In this document: positions 1 to 7,635 of the stretch, piece after piece | Layout of the letters: each line of letters begins with the position of its first letter | Numbering within the stretch: position 1 is the stretch's first letter | Assembly: GCA_016788485.1 (NCBI GenBank) | Contig: JAEUSV010000062.1 | Coordinates: 1-48,726 of the forward strand | Length of the DNA stretch: 48,726 nucleotides | Source of the DNA: Flavobacteriales bacterium | GTDB taxonomy: Bacteria; Bacteroidota; Bacteroidia; Flavobacteriales_F; PHOS-HE28 | Direction: 5' to 3' | Program-made: the position numbers and the translations under genes | The notes under the pieces: model-generated | Told to the model about the DNA's origin: nothing | What the model saw: only the letters and a program-made list of their open reading frames with translations | The model's database searches: none

Positions 1-65
1 TGGAAGTGGACTGGCTGCTCGATGGGGTGGCGCGGGTCTCCGAGGACCATATTGACCTCCGATGA
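1..65 (+). CDS. C-terminal end of a probable FixH-family protein (partial)
   Basis: Only the last 20 codons are in the window, read from base 3 and ending in EDHIDLR. The stop TGA overlaps the next gene's ATG as ATGA, which indicates translational coupling. FixH proteins assist copper delivery to cytochrome cbb3 oxidase. In Bacteroidota, fixH is usually followed by a SafE/TauE-type gene, which is what follows here, and the fragment EVDWLLDG fits the end of a small FixH beta domain. The fragment is too short to assign by itself, so the call leans on context. Confidence 0.4.
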   Translation, partial: EVDWLLDGVARVSEDHIDLR

Positions 66-766
66 CCGCGTACCTGGGCCCGGCACTGCTGCTCGGCCTG
101 CTGAGCAGCGCCCATTGCGTGGGCATGTGCGGCCCCATCGCGTTGGCGGTTCCTTCGGCGCGCCACACCTGGTCGGGGCGGTCCATGGACGCGCTGGTGC
201 TCAATGGAGGGCGCCTGCTGACCTACGCGCTGCTCGGTGCGCTCTTCGGCACCTTCGGCCGCGGCCTGCATCTGGCGGGCCTGCAACAGGCCACTTCCAT
301 CGGCATGGGCGTGCTGATGCTCGCCGCCGTGCTGCTGCCGGCCTTGTTCCGCAAGGACATCTTCGCCGCGGCGGCCGTCGGCGGTCTGGTTCGGTTACGT
401 TCGGCGTTGGCCCGCAACCTGCGTCGCACCTCACCGGAGGCCCTGCTCCTCACCGGCATGCTCAACGGGCTGCTGCCCTGCGGCATGGTCTACTTCGCGG
501 TGGCGGGCGCCCTGGTGCAGGATGGCGCGTTGAACGGTGCGCTGTTCATGGCCGCCTTCGGGTTCGGCACCTGGCCGGCCATGCTGGCCGTTAGGCTTGG
601 CGGAGGTCTCATCACCGGTGCATGGCGCAACGGCATGCGCAAGGCCGCACCCTATGTGTTCGCACTGCTCGGTGTGCTCTTCATCCTGCGCGGGCTCAAT
701 CTGGGCATTCCCTACGTGAGCCCGGTGCTGCATGAGGTGCCCGTGGGGCAGCAGGAGTGCCACTGA
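62..766 (+). CDS. Sulfite exporter TauE/SafE family (DsbD-like) membrane protein
   Basis: A polytopic inner-membrane protein of 234 residues. The N terminus holds a helix with the family's small-residue and Cys motif (SSAHCVGMCGPIALA, residues about 15-30), and a second related segment, GMLNGLLPCGMVYFAVAGA, lies near residues 132-150. This internal repeat of Cys/Pro helices is typical of the SafE/CcdA-like fold. In Bacteroidota such genes close the ccoNOP-ccoG-fixH cluster and are thought to help cytochrome oxidase assembly or metal transport, though substrates are not established. Its start overlaps the upstream stop. It runs convergently into crtZ with six bases between the stop codons. Family confidence is high and the exact role is uncertain. 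Confidence 0.85.
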   Translation: MTAYLGPALLLGLLSSAHCVGMCGPIALAVPSARHTWSGRSMDALVLNGGRLLTYALLGALFGTFGRGLHLAGLQQATSIGMGVLMLAAVLLPALFRKDIFAAAAVGGLVRLRSALARNLRRTSPEALLLTGMLNGLLPCGMVYFAVAGALVQDGALNGALFMAAFGFGTWPAMLAVRLGGGLITGAWRNGMRKAAPYVFALLGVLFILRGLNLGIPYVSPVLHEVPVGQQECH

Positions 767-772
767 TGCCGC

Positions 773-1264
773 TCACCCGAGCGGGTCCGTACCGGCCTTG
801 CGGCTGCGCAGCACGTCGCGGTAGTACTTCATCGGCACCAACAGCATGCCGAAGCACTCGCCGTCCTCCTTGGTGATCCGCTTGTGGTGCACCTTGTGCG
901 CGCGGCGGATCGCCAGGAAGTAGGGGTTCTCCGTGTTCCGGAGCCACTTGATGCGCTGGTGGATGAACACCTCGTGCACGAAGAAGTAGGCGATGCCGTA
1001 GAGCAGGATGCCCAGCCCGATCCATAGGTAGGGCGTGTGCAGCCCGAGCGTGGCCCCCACGATGAACAGGATCATGGACGGGATGGCGAAGATCAGGAAG
1101 AACGCATCGTTGCGCTCGAGGAAACCGTAGTGGTCCTTCTTGTGGTGGTCGCTGTGCAGGTACCACAGGAAGCCATGCATCACGAACTTGTGCGTGGCCC
1201 AGGCCACGAACTCCATGCCGAAGAAGGTGGTCGCCACGATGGCGACGATGGCCCAGGTGCTCAT
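773..1264 (-). CDS. crtZ: Beta-carotene 3-hydroxylase (CrtZ-like, fatty acid hydroxylase superfamily)
   Basis: A di-iron membrane hydroxylase that adds 3-hydroxyl groups to beta-ionone rings, making zeaxanthin-type xanthophylls. The 163-residue length is normal for CrtZ. The histidine clusters are all present: HKFVMHG and HSDHHKKDH in the N-terminal half, then HEVFIHQRI and HKVHHK. I chose the ATG that overlaps the upstream stop (ATGA). The frame stays open further upstream, but that extension is arginine-rich and lies inside the SRPBCC gene. It is the last gene of the carotenoid operon. No lycopene cyclase, which would make its substrate, is present in this window. Confidence 0.9.
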   Translation of the reverse strand: MSTWAIVAIVATTFFGMEFVAWATHKFVMHGFLWYLHSDHHKKDHYGFLERNDAFFLIFAIPSMILFIVGATLGLHTPYLWIGLGILLYGIAYFFVHEVFIHQRIKWLRNTENPYFLAIRRAHKVHHKRITKEDGECFGMLLVPMKYYRDVLRSRKAGTDPLG

Positions 1265-1743
1265 GCTGCGGAGGGTACGGTGGTGCGTTGCCGGAAAAGC
1301 GCTTGCAGGCGGGTGAAGCGGTACGCGAAGATGTGCTCCAGCCGCTTGCCCACGAAAATAGCATGGGCGAGCTCGCCCAGCGGACCGAGCGGGAGCTCGT
1401 ACTCCACGCGGTCGCGCATCAGCACACCGCCGGGCACCGCCTCGAAGGTGTGCCGGTGCCACCAGCGCTTGTAGGGGCCCTTCAACTGCGTGTCCACGAA
1501 CATGCGCATGGGCTCCACTTCATCGATGCGTGTCACCCACAACAAGGGAATGCGGGCCACCGGCCGCACGGTGTAGCGGATCAGCTGGCCCGTGTACATC
1601 GGACGGTCGTCGAAGGGCTGGCGGATCACGAAGCCCATGTCGGGCGGGGTGATCTGCGCCAGGTTCCGCGGCGTGGCGAAGAAGTCCCACGCCTCCTCGA
1701 GGGAGATGGGCAGGAACTGTTCCCGTTCGAGCACGTGGGTCAT
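1261..1743 (-). CDS. SRPBCC (START-like) family protein
   Basis: A 160-residue protein with the SRPBCC signature near the N terminus (ISLEEAWDFFATPRNLAQITPPDMG) and the later segments GPYKRWWHRHTFEAVPGG and MRDRVEYELPLGPLGE. The fold makes a deep hydrophobic pocket for lipids or polyketides, and related proteins often sit beside photolyase or carotenoid genes. Its start overlaps the preceding 53-codon gene (TGATG) and its stop overlaps crtZ, so it is firmly inside the operon. A role in handling a carotenoid or isoprenoid is inference. No catalytic residues can be assigned. Confidence 0.8.
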   Translation of the reverse strand: MTHVLEREQFLPISLEEAWDFFATPRNLAQITPPDMGFVIRQPFDDRPMYTGQLIRYTVRPVARIPLLWVTRIDEVEPMRMFVDTQLKGPYKRWWHRHTFEAVPGGVLMRDRVEYELPLGPLGELAHAIFVGKRLEHIFAYRFTRLQALFRQRTTVPSAA

Positions 1744-1904
1744 CAGCCGAGCACCTGGAGCTTGGGATAGCGCTGCTTCCAGAAATCGAGCGCCTTGATG
1801 TTGCTGAGGGTGATGATGGTCTTCGCATCCAGGCGCACCTTGATGGCCTTGATGCCTTCCTTCACCGGTTGGGAGAGGATGAGGGGACGTTTCTTGCGCG
1901 GCAT
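1743..1904 (-). CDS. Small basic protein of unknown function in the carotenoid operon
   Basis: Encodes 53 residues starting MPRKKRPLILSQPVKEG and ending KQRYPKLQVLG. It is rich in Lys and Arg and has no signal peptide or membrane helix. The start lies one base after the photolyase stop (TGACATG) and the stop overlaps the SRPBCC start, so the tight coupling supports a real gene. The frame is open 32 codons further upstream, but that part lies within the photolyase gene and is low complexity. I do not recognise a family. A small nucleic-acid-binding or adaptor protein would fit the charge, but nothing shows it directly. Confidence 0.6.
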   Translation of the reverse strand: MPRKKRPLILSQPVKEGIKAIKVRLDAKTIITLSNIKALDFWKQRYPKLQVLG

Positions 1905-1905
1905 G

Positions 1906-3246
1906 TCAGTCGAACAATTGGGGTTGCGGTCGTCCGGCCTTCGCGCCGCCTTCCAGCGCCGCCTTGTAGGTGGCGAGGGCGCGTGCACGGGCCTCTTCAT
2001 GAACGACCATCGGCCGGGGATAGTTCGAGGTGCCGTATTCCTTCACCCACCGCTTAACATACGTTAACGAGGGGTCGAACCGCTGGAGCTGCAGGGTGGG
2101 GTTGAACACGCGGAAATAGGGTGCCGCATCACAGCCGGACCCCGAGGCCCATTGCCAGCCGCCGTTGTTGCTGCTCAGTTCGAAGTCGAGGAGCCTCGCC
2201 GCGAACACGGCCTCGCCCAGGCGCCAGTCCAGCAGCAGGTGCTTGGTGAGGAAACTCGCCACCACCATGCGCACCCGGTTGTGCATGAGGCCTGTGGCGT
2301 TGAGCTCGCGCATTCCTGCGTCCACCAGCGGATACCCGGTGCGCCCTTCCGACCAGCGCTGCAGGTCGACCTCGTCGTGCCGCCAGGCGATGCGGTCGTA
2401 GGCGGGCTTGAAGGCCTGGTGGGTGCTGGGGAAGTGCCAGAGCACCTGCATGAAGAACTCGCGCCAGATGAGCTCGTTGAGGTACTTGGGGCTCAGCGCG
2501 AGCGATCGGCGCACGAGCGCCCGCACGCTTACCGTGCCGAAGCGCAAGTGTGTGCTCATGCGGCTCGTGCCCTCCACGGCGGGGAGGTCGCGCGTGTGCT
2601 CGTAATGACGCAGCAGCTCGTCGCTCACGTGCAGCGGAGGGATCGCCAGGTCCGTGGGCAGGAAGCCGAGCTGCTCCAGGGCGGGCATCGCAGCATGGCC
2701 GGTGCGATGCAGCCTGTCAAGGTGCACCTCGCTCGGGAATGCACGGGCCATCGCCGGGTCGAAGAGGCTCTTCCACTTGCGCATGTACGGGGTGTACACC
2801 GTGTACGGGCCGCCGTCGTCCTTCACCACCTCGTTGCGCTCGAAGATGCTGATGTCCTTGAAGGTGCGGAACGGGATGCCATGCGCGGCGAGCAGCCCTC
2901 CCACTGCGTTGTCGCGCTGCTGCGCATAGGGCTCGTGGTCGTGGTTGGCGGTGACGGCCGTGACCTCGAAACGATCGAGCAGCCGCTTCCAAACGTCCTG
3001 CGGCCTTCCATGCTCCACGACCAGCGTGGAACCGCGTTGCTCCAACCTCCCCTGCAGGTCCTGCAGCACGCGGTGGATGAGGTCGACACGCCGGTCGTGC
3101 TTGTCCTCGAGCCGGTCCAGGATCTCCGTATCGAAGATGAAGAGGGGTAGGACCTCACCATGCTCGCTCAACGCGCGGAAGAGCCCGTGGTTGTCCTCCA
3201 GCCGAAGGTCCCGGCGGAACCAATGGATGGCGATGCGCGGCTTCAT
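1906..3246 (-). CDS. phr: Deoxyribodipyrimidine photolyase (class I CPD photolyase/cryptochrome family)
   Basis: Repairs UV-induced pyrimidine dimers using blue light and FAD. The protein has 446 residues. The alpha/beta antenna domain opens with IHWFRRDLRLEDNHGL. The FAD-binding helical domain contains EGTSRMSTHLRFGTVSVR, WREFF, ELNATGLMHNRVRM and LSSNNGGWQWASGSGCDAAPYF, all hallmark motifs. I chose the ATG giving MKPRIAIHWF; the same frame is open far upstream through folE and idi but codes for low-complexity sequence there. It lies between folE and a 53-codon gene, linking photorepair to carotenoid synthesis. Whether it repairs CPD or (6-4) lesions cannot be decided from sequence alone, but the overall pattern is class I CPD-like. 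Confidence 0.95.
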   Translation of the reverse strand: MKPRIAIHWFRRDLRLEDNHGLFRALSEHGEVLPLFIFDTEILDRLEDKHDRRVDLIHRVLQDLQGRLEQRGSTLVVEHGRPQDVWKRLLDRFEVTAVTANHDHEPYAQQRDNAVGGLLAAHGIPFRTFKDISIFERNEVVKDDGGPYTVYTPYMRKWKSLFDPAMARAFPSEVHLDRLHRTGHAAMPALEQLGFLPTDLAIPPLHVSDELLRHYEHTRDLPAVEGTSRMSTHLRFGTVSVRALVRRSLALSPKYLNELIWREFFMQVLWHFPSTHQAFKPAYDRIAWRHDEVDLQRWSEGRTGYPLVDAGMRELNATGLMHNRVRMVVASFLTKHLLLDWRLGEAVFAARLLDFELSSNNGGWQWASGSGCDAAPYFRVFNPTLQLQRFDPSLTYVKRWVKEYGTSNYPRPMVVHEEARARALATYKAALEGGAKAGRPQPQLFD

Positions 3247-3275
3247 GAGCGGTGAACGTGTGACGGAGCGGTGGT

Positions 3276-3950
3276 TCACTTGCGCAGGTGGGTGAACAGC
3301 TCGTTCCGCACCTCCGGGTCCTCGAAGCGACCACTGAAGTGGCTGGTGACCGTGCTGCTGCACTCGTCCTTCACACCGCGCAACTTCACGCACATGTGCT
3401 CGGCATCGATCACCACCGCCACGTCCTGTGTGTCCAGCACAAGCTTCAGCTCCGCGGCGATCTGCTCGGTGAGCCGCTCCTGCACCTGGGGCCTGGCGGC
3501 GTAGTACTTCACGATGCGGTCGAGCTTGCTCAGCCCCACGACCTGGCCGCTGCTGAAGTAGGCCACTGTGGCCTTGCCGATGATGGGCACGAAGTGGTGC
3601 TCGCAGAAGCTGTGCACCGTGATGTCGCGCTCCACGAGCATGCCCTTGTACCCGAACTTGTTGGCGAAGAGGGTGGGGGCGGGCTTGTTCTCCGGGTCGA
3701 GGCCGCTGAAGACCTCGTTCACGAACATCCTGGCCACGCGGCGCGGCGTGCCCTGCAGGCTGTCGTCGGAGAGGTCGAGCCCCAGCGTTTCCATGATGCC
3801 CTGGAAGTGACGGGCGATGCGCTCCACCTTCTGCTCCGGGCTCAGCAGGAAGGCATCGGGACGCATGGGCGTGTCCACGGCCTGGAGGTGGGTCAGCGCT
3901 TCGAGGGTGTCGGCATGCGCGATCTGCGCGCCGTTCTTCTTCATCAGCAT
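3276..3950 (-). CDS. folE: GTP cyclohydrolase I
   Basis: Converts GTP to 7,8-dihydroneopterin triphosphate, the first step to folate and other pterins. The 224-residue protein carries the zinc and active-site segments HSFCEHHFVPIIGKATVAYF, GLSKLDRIVKYYAARPQVQERLT and DAEHMCVKLRGVKD. The start giving MLMKKNGAQ is used; a second ATG two codons later is possible. It lies between idi and the photolyase gene in the carotenoid operon. Many photolyases use a methenyltetrahydrofolate antenna, so a light-stress copy of folE beside phr may feed that cofactor. This link is inference. Confidence 0.95.
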   Translation of the reverse strand: MLMKKNGAQIAHADTLEALTHLQAVDTPMRPDAFLLSPEQKVERIARHFQGIMETLGLDLSDDSLQGTPRRVARMFVNEVFSGLDPENKPAPTLFANKFGYKGMLVERDITVHSFCEHHFVPIIGKATVAYFSSGQVVGLSKLDRIVKYYAARPQVQERLTEQIAAELKLVLDTQDVAVVIDAEHMCVKLRGVKDECSSTVTSHFSGRFEDPEVRNELFTHLRK

Positions 3951-3961
3951 GGCAATGTGTT

Positions 3962-4501
3962 TCAGGGCCGGCCGCCGACCGGTGCAAGGTGCTCGCACAC
4001 CTGGTCCCAGCAGGCACGCAGCCAGATGGTGTAGTTGTCCGGTCCACGGCGCATGTCGTCGCCGAGCGCATCGATGGACATGTACCGCCAATCCCCCACT
4101 TCAGCGGGGTCGGGCCGCACGGGCCCGTTCCAGCGCCCGAAGAACACGTGGTCGAGCTCGTGTTCGATGAGGCCGTTGTCGAAGCCGCCCTTGTACAGGA
4201 AGCTGAAGCGGTGCTCGAGCGGCGTTGCGATGCCCATCTCCTCGGCCAGTCGGCGATGCGCGGCGTCGAGGAGGGCCTCGCCCGGTCGCGGATGGCTGCA
4301 GCAGGTGTTGGTCCAGAGCCCGGCGCTGTGGTATTTGCCCGCCGCGCGCTGCTGGAGCAGGAGCCGACCGTCGTCGTCGAACAGGAAGATGGAGAATGCG
4401 CGATGCAACAGGCCCAGCTCATGGGCCTTGAGCTTGCCCATGGTGCCCATCTCCTCGTCATGCTCGTTCACGAGCACCACCTGCTCCTCCGGCTGCATCA
4501 T
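3962..4501 (-). CDS. idi: Isopentenyl-diphosphate delta-isomerase, type I
   Basis: Interconverts IPP and DMAPP, balancing the C5 units that feed carotenoid synthesis. The Nudix-fold protein of 179 residues shows HRAFSIFLFDDDGRLLLQQR, then WTNTCCSHPRPGE with the catalytic Cys and metal-binding His, AHRRLAEEMGI as the Nudix-like helix, and HELDHVFFG with the active-site Glu. Two ATG codons in tandem open the gene (MMQPEE). It follows crtB after 12 bases and precedes folE by 11. The length and motifs are normal for a type I enzyme. Confidence 0.95.
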   Translation of the reverse strand: MMQPEEQVVLVNEHDEEMGTMGKLKAHELGLLHRAFSIFLFDDDGRLLLQQRAAGKYHSAGLWTNTCCSHPRPGEALLDAAHRRLAEEMGIATPLEHRFSFLYKGGFDNGLIEHELDHVFFGRWNGPVRPDPAEVGDWRYMSIDALGDDMRRGPDNYTIWLRACWDQVCEHLAPVGGRP

Positions 4502-4513
4502 GTGCTTGCGCGA

Positions 4514-5356
4514 TCAGAGCATGCCGAGACTATGCCTCAGGTAGCTGGTGGTGAGCAGGGCGATCTTGCGGCGGTTGCGCACGCGCACGCGTTCGCAGAG
4601 GATGCGGTCGAAGGGCAGCGCTTTGATCTTGCGGAAGAGGTTGAGGTAGTAGATGTAGGCCACGTAGACCCCGAACCGAGCGCCCTTGGGCAACTGCCGG
4701 ATACCGATGAGCGCGGCGTCGAAGTCGGCTTCGATGTCGGCCTCGATGGCCTGCTTGTCGGCCTGCGACAGCTTGCGCATGTCGATGCCGGGGAAGTAGG
4801 TGCGGCCGAGGTTCACGTGGTCGTCCTTCAGGTCGCGCAGGAAGTTCACCTTCTGGAAGGCCGCGCCGAGCTTCATGGCCGCGGGCTTCAAGCGCTGGTA
4901 GAGCGCGTCGTCGCCCTCGCAGAACACGCGCAGGCACATGAGCCCCACCACCTCCGCGCTGCCGAGGATGTACGTCTCATAGCTGCGCTGGTCGTGCAGG
5001 GTGTCGCTGAGGTCCATGGCCATGCTGCGCATGAACGTGTCGTACAGCTCGGCCTCTATGCCGTAGCGGTTCACCACGGACTGGAAGCTGTGCAGGATGG
5101 GATTGAGGCTGATGCCTTCGGCGATGGCGCGGTGGGTGTCGTCCCAGAACCGCTGCAGCAACGCGGCCTTGTCGTGCTGGTGGAAGGTGTCGACGATCTC
5201 GTCGGCGAAGCGCACGAAGCCGTAGATCGCGTGGATCGGGTCGTGGAAGCGCTTGTCGAGGCTGCGGATGCCCAGCGAGAAGGAGGTGCTGTAGCTCCGG
5301 GTGGTGGTCCTGCTGGCCTTCAGGCACACCTTGTCGTAGAGGGCGGTGGTGTTCAT
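4514..5356 (-). CDS. crtB: Phytoene synthase
   Basis: Condenses two geranylgeranyl diphosphates to 15-cis-phytoene, the committed step of carotenoid synthesis. The protein has 280 residues. The first aspartate-rich motif is FADEIVD at about residues 50-56, and the second is DLKDDHVNLGRTYFPG at about 170-185. Both bind the Mg-diphosphates in the squalene/phytoene synthase fold. TRSYSTSFSLG near the N terminus is also typical. The start overlaps the crtI stop (ATGA), so the two genes are translationally coupled. Confidence 0.95.
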   Translation of the reverse strand: MNTTALYDKVCLKASRTTTRSYSTSFSLGIRSLDKRFHDPIHAIYGFVRFADEIVDTFHQHDKAALLQRFWDDTHRAIAEGISLNPILHSFQSVVNRYGIEAELYDTFMRSMAMDLSDTLHDQRSYETYILGSAEVVGLMCLRVFCEGDDALYQRLKPAAMKLGAAFQKVNFLRDLKDDHVNLGRTYFPGIDMRKLSQADKQAIEADIEADFDAALIGIRQLPKGARFGVYVAYIYYLNLFRKIKALPFDRILCERVRVRNRRKIALLTTSYLRHSLGML

Positions 5357-6834
5357 GGGCGCTGCGGGTGTTCCTTGTCGATGAGGTCGGCCACCACCTG
5401 TCCGCTAATGAGCGCCGGTGGTACGCCGGGTCCGGGCACGGTGAGCTGCCCGGCGAAGTAGAGGTCCTTCACCTTGCGGCTCTTCATCTGCGGGCGCCAG
5501 GGCCCCGTCTGCCGGAGCGTGTTGGCGAGCCCGTAGGCGTTGCCGCGGAAGGAGTTGTAATCGTCCTTGAGGTCGTTGATGCAATAGCTGCGTTTCACGA
5601 TCACGTGCGGGCGCAGGTCCACGCCGGTGTGGCGTTGCATGCGCTCCATCACCACGTGGTAGTAGTGTTCGCGCATGGCCTCACTGTCCTCCAGCCCCGT
5701 GGCGATGGGGATCAGGATCACCAGGTTCTCCATGCCCGCCGGGGCCACCGTGGGGTCGGTCTTGCTGGCACAACTGGTATAGAACAGGGGACGCTCCGGC
5801 CAACGAGGGTCGTCGTAGATGTCGGCGCTGTGCTGGTCGAGCGGCTCGTCGAAGAAGAGCGTGTGGTGGTCCACGTTCGGGATCCGGCGGTCCACGCCCA
5901 GGTAGAACATGAGCGCGCTGGGGGCCATGGTGCGGCCCTTCCAGTAGGCGGCGGAGTAGGAGCGATGCCCAGGCTCGAGCAGCTGTTCCTCCACGTGGTT
6001 GTAGTCCGCGGCGGCCACGATCACGTCGGCCGAGAGCGGACCGTGGTCGGTCTGCACGCCGGTGGCCCGGCCGTTGGTGACGATGATGCGCTCCACGGTG
6101 ACGCCGGTGCGCAGCTCCACGCCTTTCTGCTTCGCCACATGCTGCATGGCCTCGACCACGCTGCCCATGCCGCCCATCGGGTACCAGGTGCCCAGCGCCA
6201 TGTCCGCGTAGTTCATCAGGCTGTAGAGCGCCGGGGTGTTCTGCGGCGCGGCGCCCAGGAAGAGCACCGGGAACTCCATCACCTGCCGGATGCGTTCGTG
6301 CTTGAAGTACTTGCGCACATGCGTGCGCAGCGAGCTGAACACGCGCGTGCGCAGCAAGCCGGCGATCAGGCCCGGGTGCGCGTACTCCATCCAGCTGAGC
6401 GAAGGCCGGTACACGAGCTCGTTCATGCCCAGCTCGTACTTGATGCGCGCCTCGTCCATGAACCGCTGCAGGGCCTCGCCCGCGCCGGGTTCGTGCCCCT
6501 CGAAGAAGCGTTTCATCGCGTCGAGCCCTGCCGGCAGTTGCCAGCCGTCACCGGCGGCGAAGACCACCTGGTAACTGGGGTCCAGGCGCACCAGCTTGTA
6601 CAGGTCCTGCACCTGGGCGCCGAACTTCTCGAAGTACTGGCTGAAGACCTCGGGCATCCAGTAGAAGCTGGGGCCCATGTCGAAGGTGAAGCCGTCCTTG
6701 CGCCACACCCGCGCCCGGCCACCGGGCTCGGCGTTCTTCTCCAGCATGGTCACCGCGAAGCCCTTGCTGGCGAGCGAGGTGGCCGCTGCGGTGCCCGCGA
6801 AACCGGATCCGATGACGATGGCGCTGCGCTTCAT
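5353..6834 (-). CDS. crtI: Phytoene desaturase
   Basis: An FAD-dependent enzyme that desaturates phytoene towards lycopene. The 493-residue protein opens with the dinucleotide-binding motif VIGSGFAGTAAATSLASKG, followed by EKNAEPGGRARVW, and ends with the CrtI C-terminal signature YFAGQLTVPGPGVPPALISG. I took the ATG giving MKRSAIVIGSG, two bases after the sigma-factor stop; a TTG two codons earlier is a less likely start. It is the first biosynthetic gene after the sigma factor. The number of desaturation steps cannot be read from sequence. Confidence 0.95.
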   Translation of the reverse strand: MKRSAIVIGSGFAGTAAATSLASKGFAVTMLEKNAEPGGRARVWRKDGFTFDMGPSFYWMPEVFSQYFEKFGAQVQDLYKLVRLDPSYQVVFAAGDGWQLPAGLDAMKRFFEGHEPGAGEALQRFMDEARIKYELGMNELVYRPSLSWMEYAHPGLIAGLLRTRVFSSLRTHVRKYFKHERIRQVMEFPVLFLGAAPQNTPALYSLMNYADMALGTWYPMGGMGSVVEAMQHVAKQKGVELRTGVTVERIIVTNGRATGVQTDHGPLSADVIVAAADYNHVEEQLLEPGHRSYSAAYWKGRTMAPSALMFYLGVDRRIPNVDHHTLFFDEPLDQHSADIYDDPRWPERPLFYTSCASKTDPTVAPAGMENLVILIPIATGLEDSEAMREHYYHVVMERMQRHTGVDLRPHVIVKRSYCINDLKDDYNSFRGNAYGLANTLRQTGPWRPQMKSRKVKDLYFAGQLTVPGPGVPPALISGQVVADLIDKEHPQRP

Positions 6835-6836
6835 GG

Positions 6837-7343
6837 TCAATGCACGTGCTTGTCGGTGAGCATGCCCATCAGGCGCTGCCGTGCTTGGAAGATCCGACTT
6901 TTCACCGTGCCGATGGGAATGCCCAGCTTGTCGGCGATCTCGTGGTACTTGTAACCCTCGTGGTGCATGGTGAAGGGTTCGCTGAAGGTCTGGTCCAACT
7001 TCGAGAGGCTGCGCTGGATCTCGCCCATGCGCACGCGGTTCTCCGGGCTGGAAGGTACCTGCACCCGACGCACCTGGTCCCGCTCATGTTCCACACGGTC
7101 CATCAGGGCCGCCGTGCGCTTGTTGCGGCGATGGTCGTTGATGAAGGTGTTCTTCATGATCGTGTAGAGCCACGCCTTGAAGTTGGTGTTGTCCTGGAAC
7201 TTGTCGCGGTAGGTGAGCGCACGCAGCATGCTCTCCTGCAACAGGTCCTGTGCATCATCCCGGTCCTTCGTCAGGCTCAGCGCGAAGTAGTACAGCTGCT
7301 GCCGCAGGCTCACCAGCTGCTGTTGGAACTCGAGCGTTGACAT
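6837..7343 (-). CDS. ECF-type RNA polymerase sigma factor heading the carotenoid operon
   Basis: A 168-residue sigma-70 family protein with region 2 (AQDLLQESMLRALTYRDKF, then NTNFKAWLYTIMKNTFINDH) and region 4 helix-turn-helix (YHEIADKLGIPIGTVKSRIF). It is the first gene of the operon, with crtI starting two bases after its stop, and it has a strong phylum-type promoter upstream. Sigma factors sit beside crt genes in other Bacteroidota, so control of this operon or of a light/oxidative stress regulon is likely. No anti-sigma gene is adjacent, so how its activity is held in check is not visible here. Confidence 0.9.
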   Translation of the reverse strand: MSTLEFQQQLVSLRQQLYYFALSLTKDRDDAQDLLQESMLRALTYRDKFQDNTNFKAWLYTIMKNTFINDHRRNKRTAALMDRVEHERDQVRRVQVPSSPENRVRMGEIQRSLSKLDQTFSEPFTMHHEGYKYHEIADKLGIPIGTVKSRIFQARQRLMGMLTDKHVH

Positions 7344-7381
7344 GTGGTGTGGTGTTTAGGGTTTTGTTGCTGATGGTTGGA

Positions 7382-7414
7382 CAAAAGTATGCGAATGTTT
7401 AATCATATGGCAAA
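7382..7414 (-). promoter_or_regulatory. Promoter of the sigma-crt-phr operon (TTTG / TAnnTTTG)
   Basis: On the minus strand TTTG (7414-7411) is followed after 21 bases by TACTTTTG (7389-7382), an exact match to the Bacteroidota -33/-7 pattern within its known spacing range. It would start transcription near 7375 and give a leader of about 30 bases before the sigma-factor ATG. The surrounding 7375-7470 is markedly AT-rich compared with the rest of the window. The remaining 7430-7582 shows no gene or other site that I can support. Confidence 0.75.
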
Positions 7415-7429
7415 TAAGATTGAACAATT
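7394..7429. promoter_or_regulatory. Imperfect dyad over the -33 box (candidate operator)
   Basis: The left arm AATGTTTAATCATAT (7394-7408) and the right arm ATAAGATTGAACAATT (7414-7429) are inverted copies with one gap and two mismatches, separated by five bases. The dyad covers the spacer and the -33 element of the operon promoter, where a repressor or a MerR-type activator could act. No regulator gene of that type is in the window, so the binder is unknown. Confidence 0.45.
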
Positions 7430-7582
7430 TTACTTGGAATGCATTCGGTGTGATCTTAATCCGTTGATAAACAGTGTGTTGTGCGATCTGGTGTTGTTCG
7501 GAAACCGTCCGAGGGCCAAGACCCGGCGGCTTCCCAGGGGACTGGGATGATGCGGGTACGCCCGATGGGAGGGGCATGAACG

Positions 7583-7610
7583 ACGAACCCCGGCGTTGGC
7601 CGGGGTTCGT
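7583..7610 (-). terminator. Hairpin terminator behind the tRNA-Val genes
   Basis: A perfect 12-base-pair stem (ACGAACCCCGGC and its complement) closes a four-base loop, 25 bases beyond the 3' end of tRNA-Val(CAC). There is no long T-run after it on the minus strand, so termination efficiency is uncertain. Its position separates the tRNA genes from the carotenoid promoter region. Confidence 0.6.
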
Positions 7611-7635
7611 GAGGGCCTGATGGGTCAGGCTTTGG

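Noticed and set aside
1265..1462. 66-residue N-terminal extension of CrtZ
   Set aside because: It lies within the SRPBCC gene in another frame and is Arg/Ala-rich. CrtZ proteins start at about MSTWAIVAIV.
3247..4461. Extension of the photolyase frame through folE and idi
   Set aside because: The extra residues are Arg/Ala/Pro-rich and out of frame with two clear genes. Photolyase homology begins at MKPRIAIHWF.
7356..7577. 73-codon minus-strand frame in the AT-rich spacer
   Set aside because: It covers the operon promoter and dyad, has no recognisable domain, and its composition is not like the neighbouring genes.
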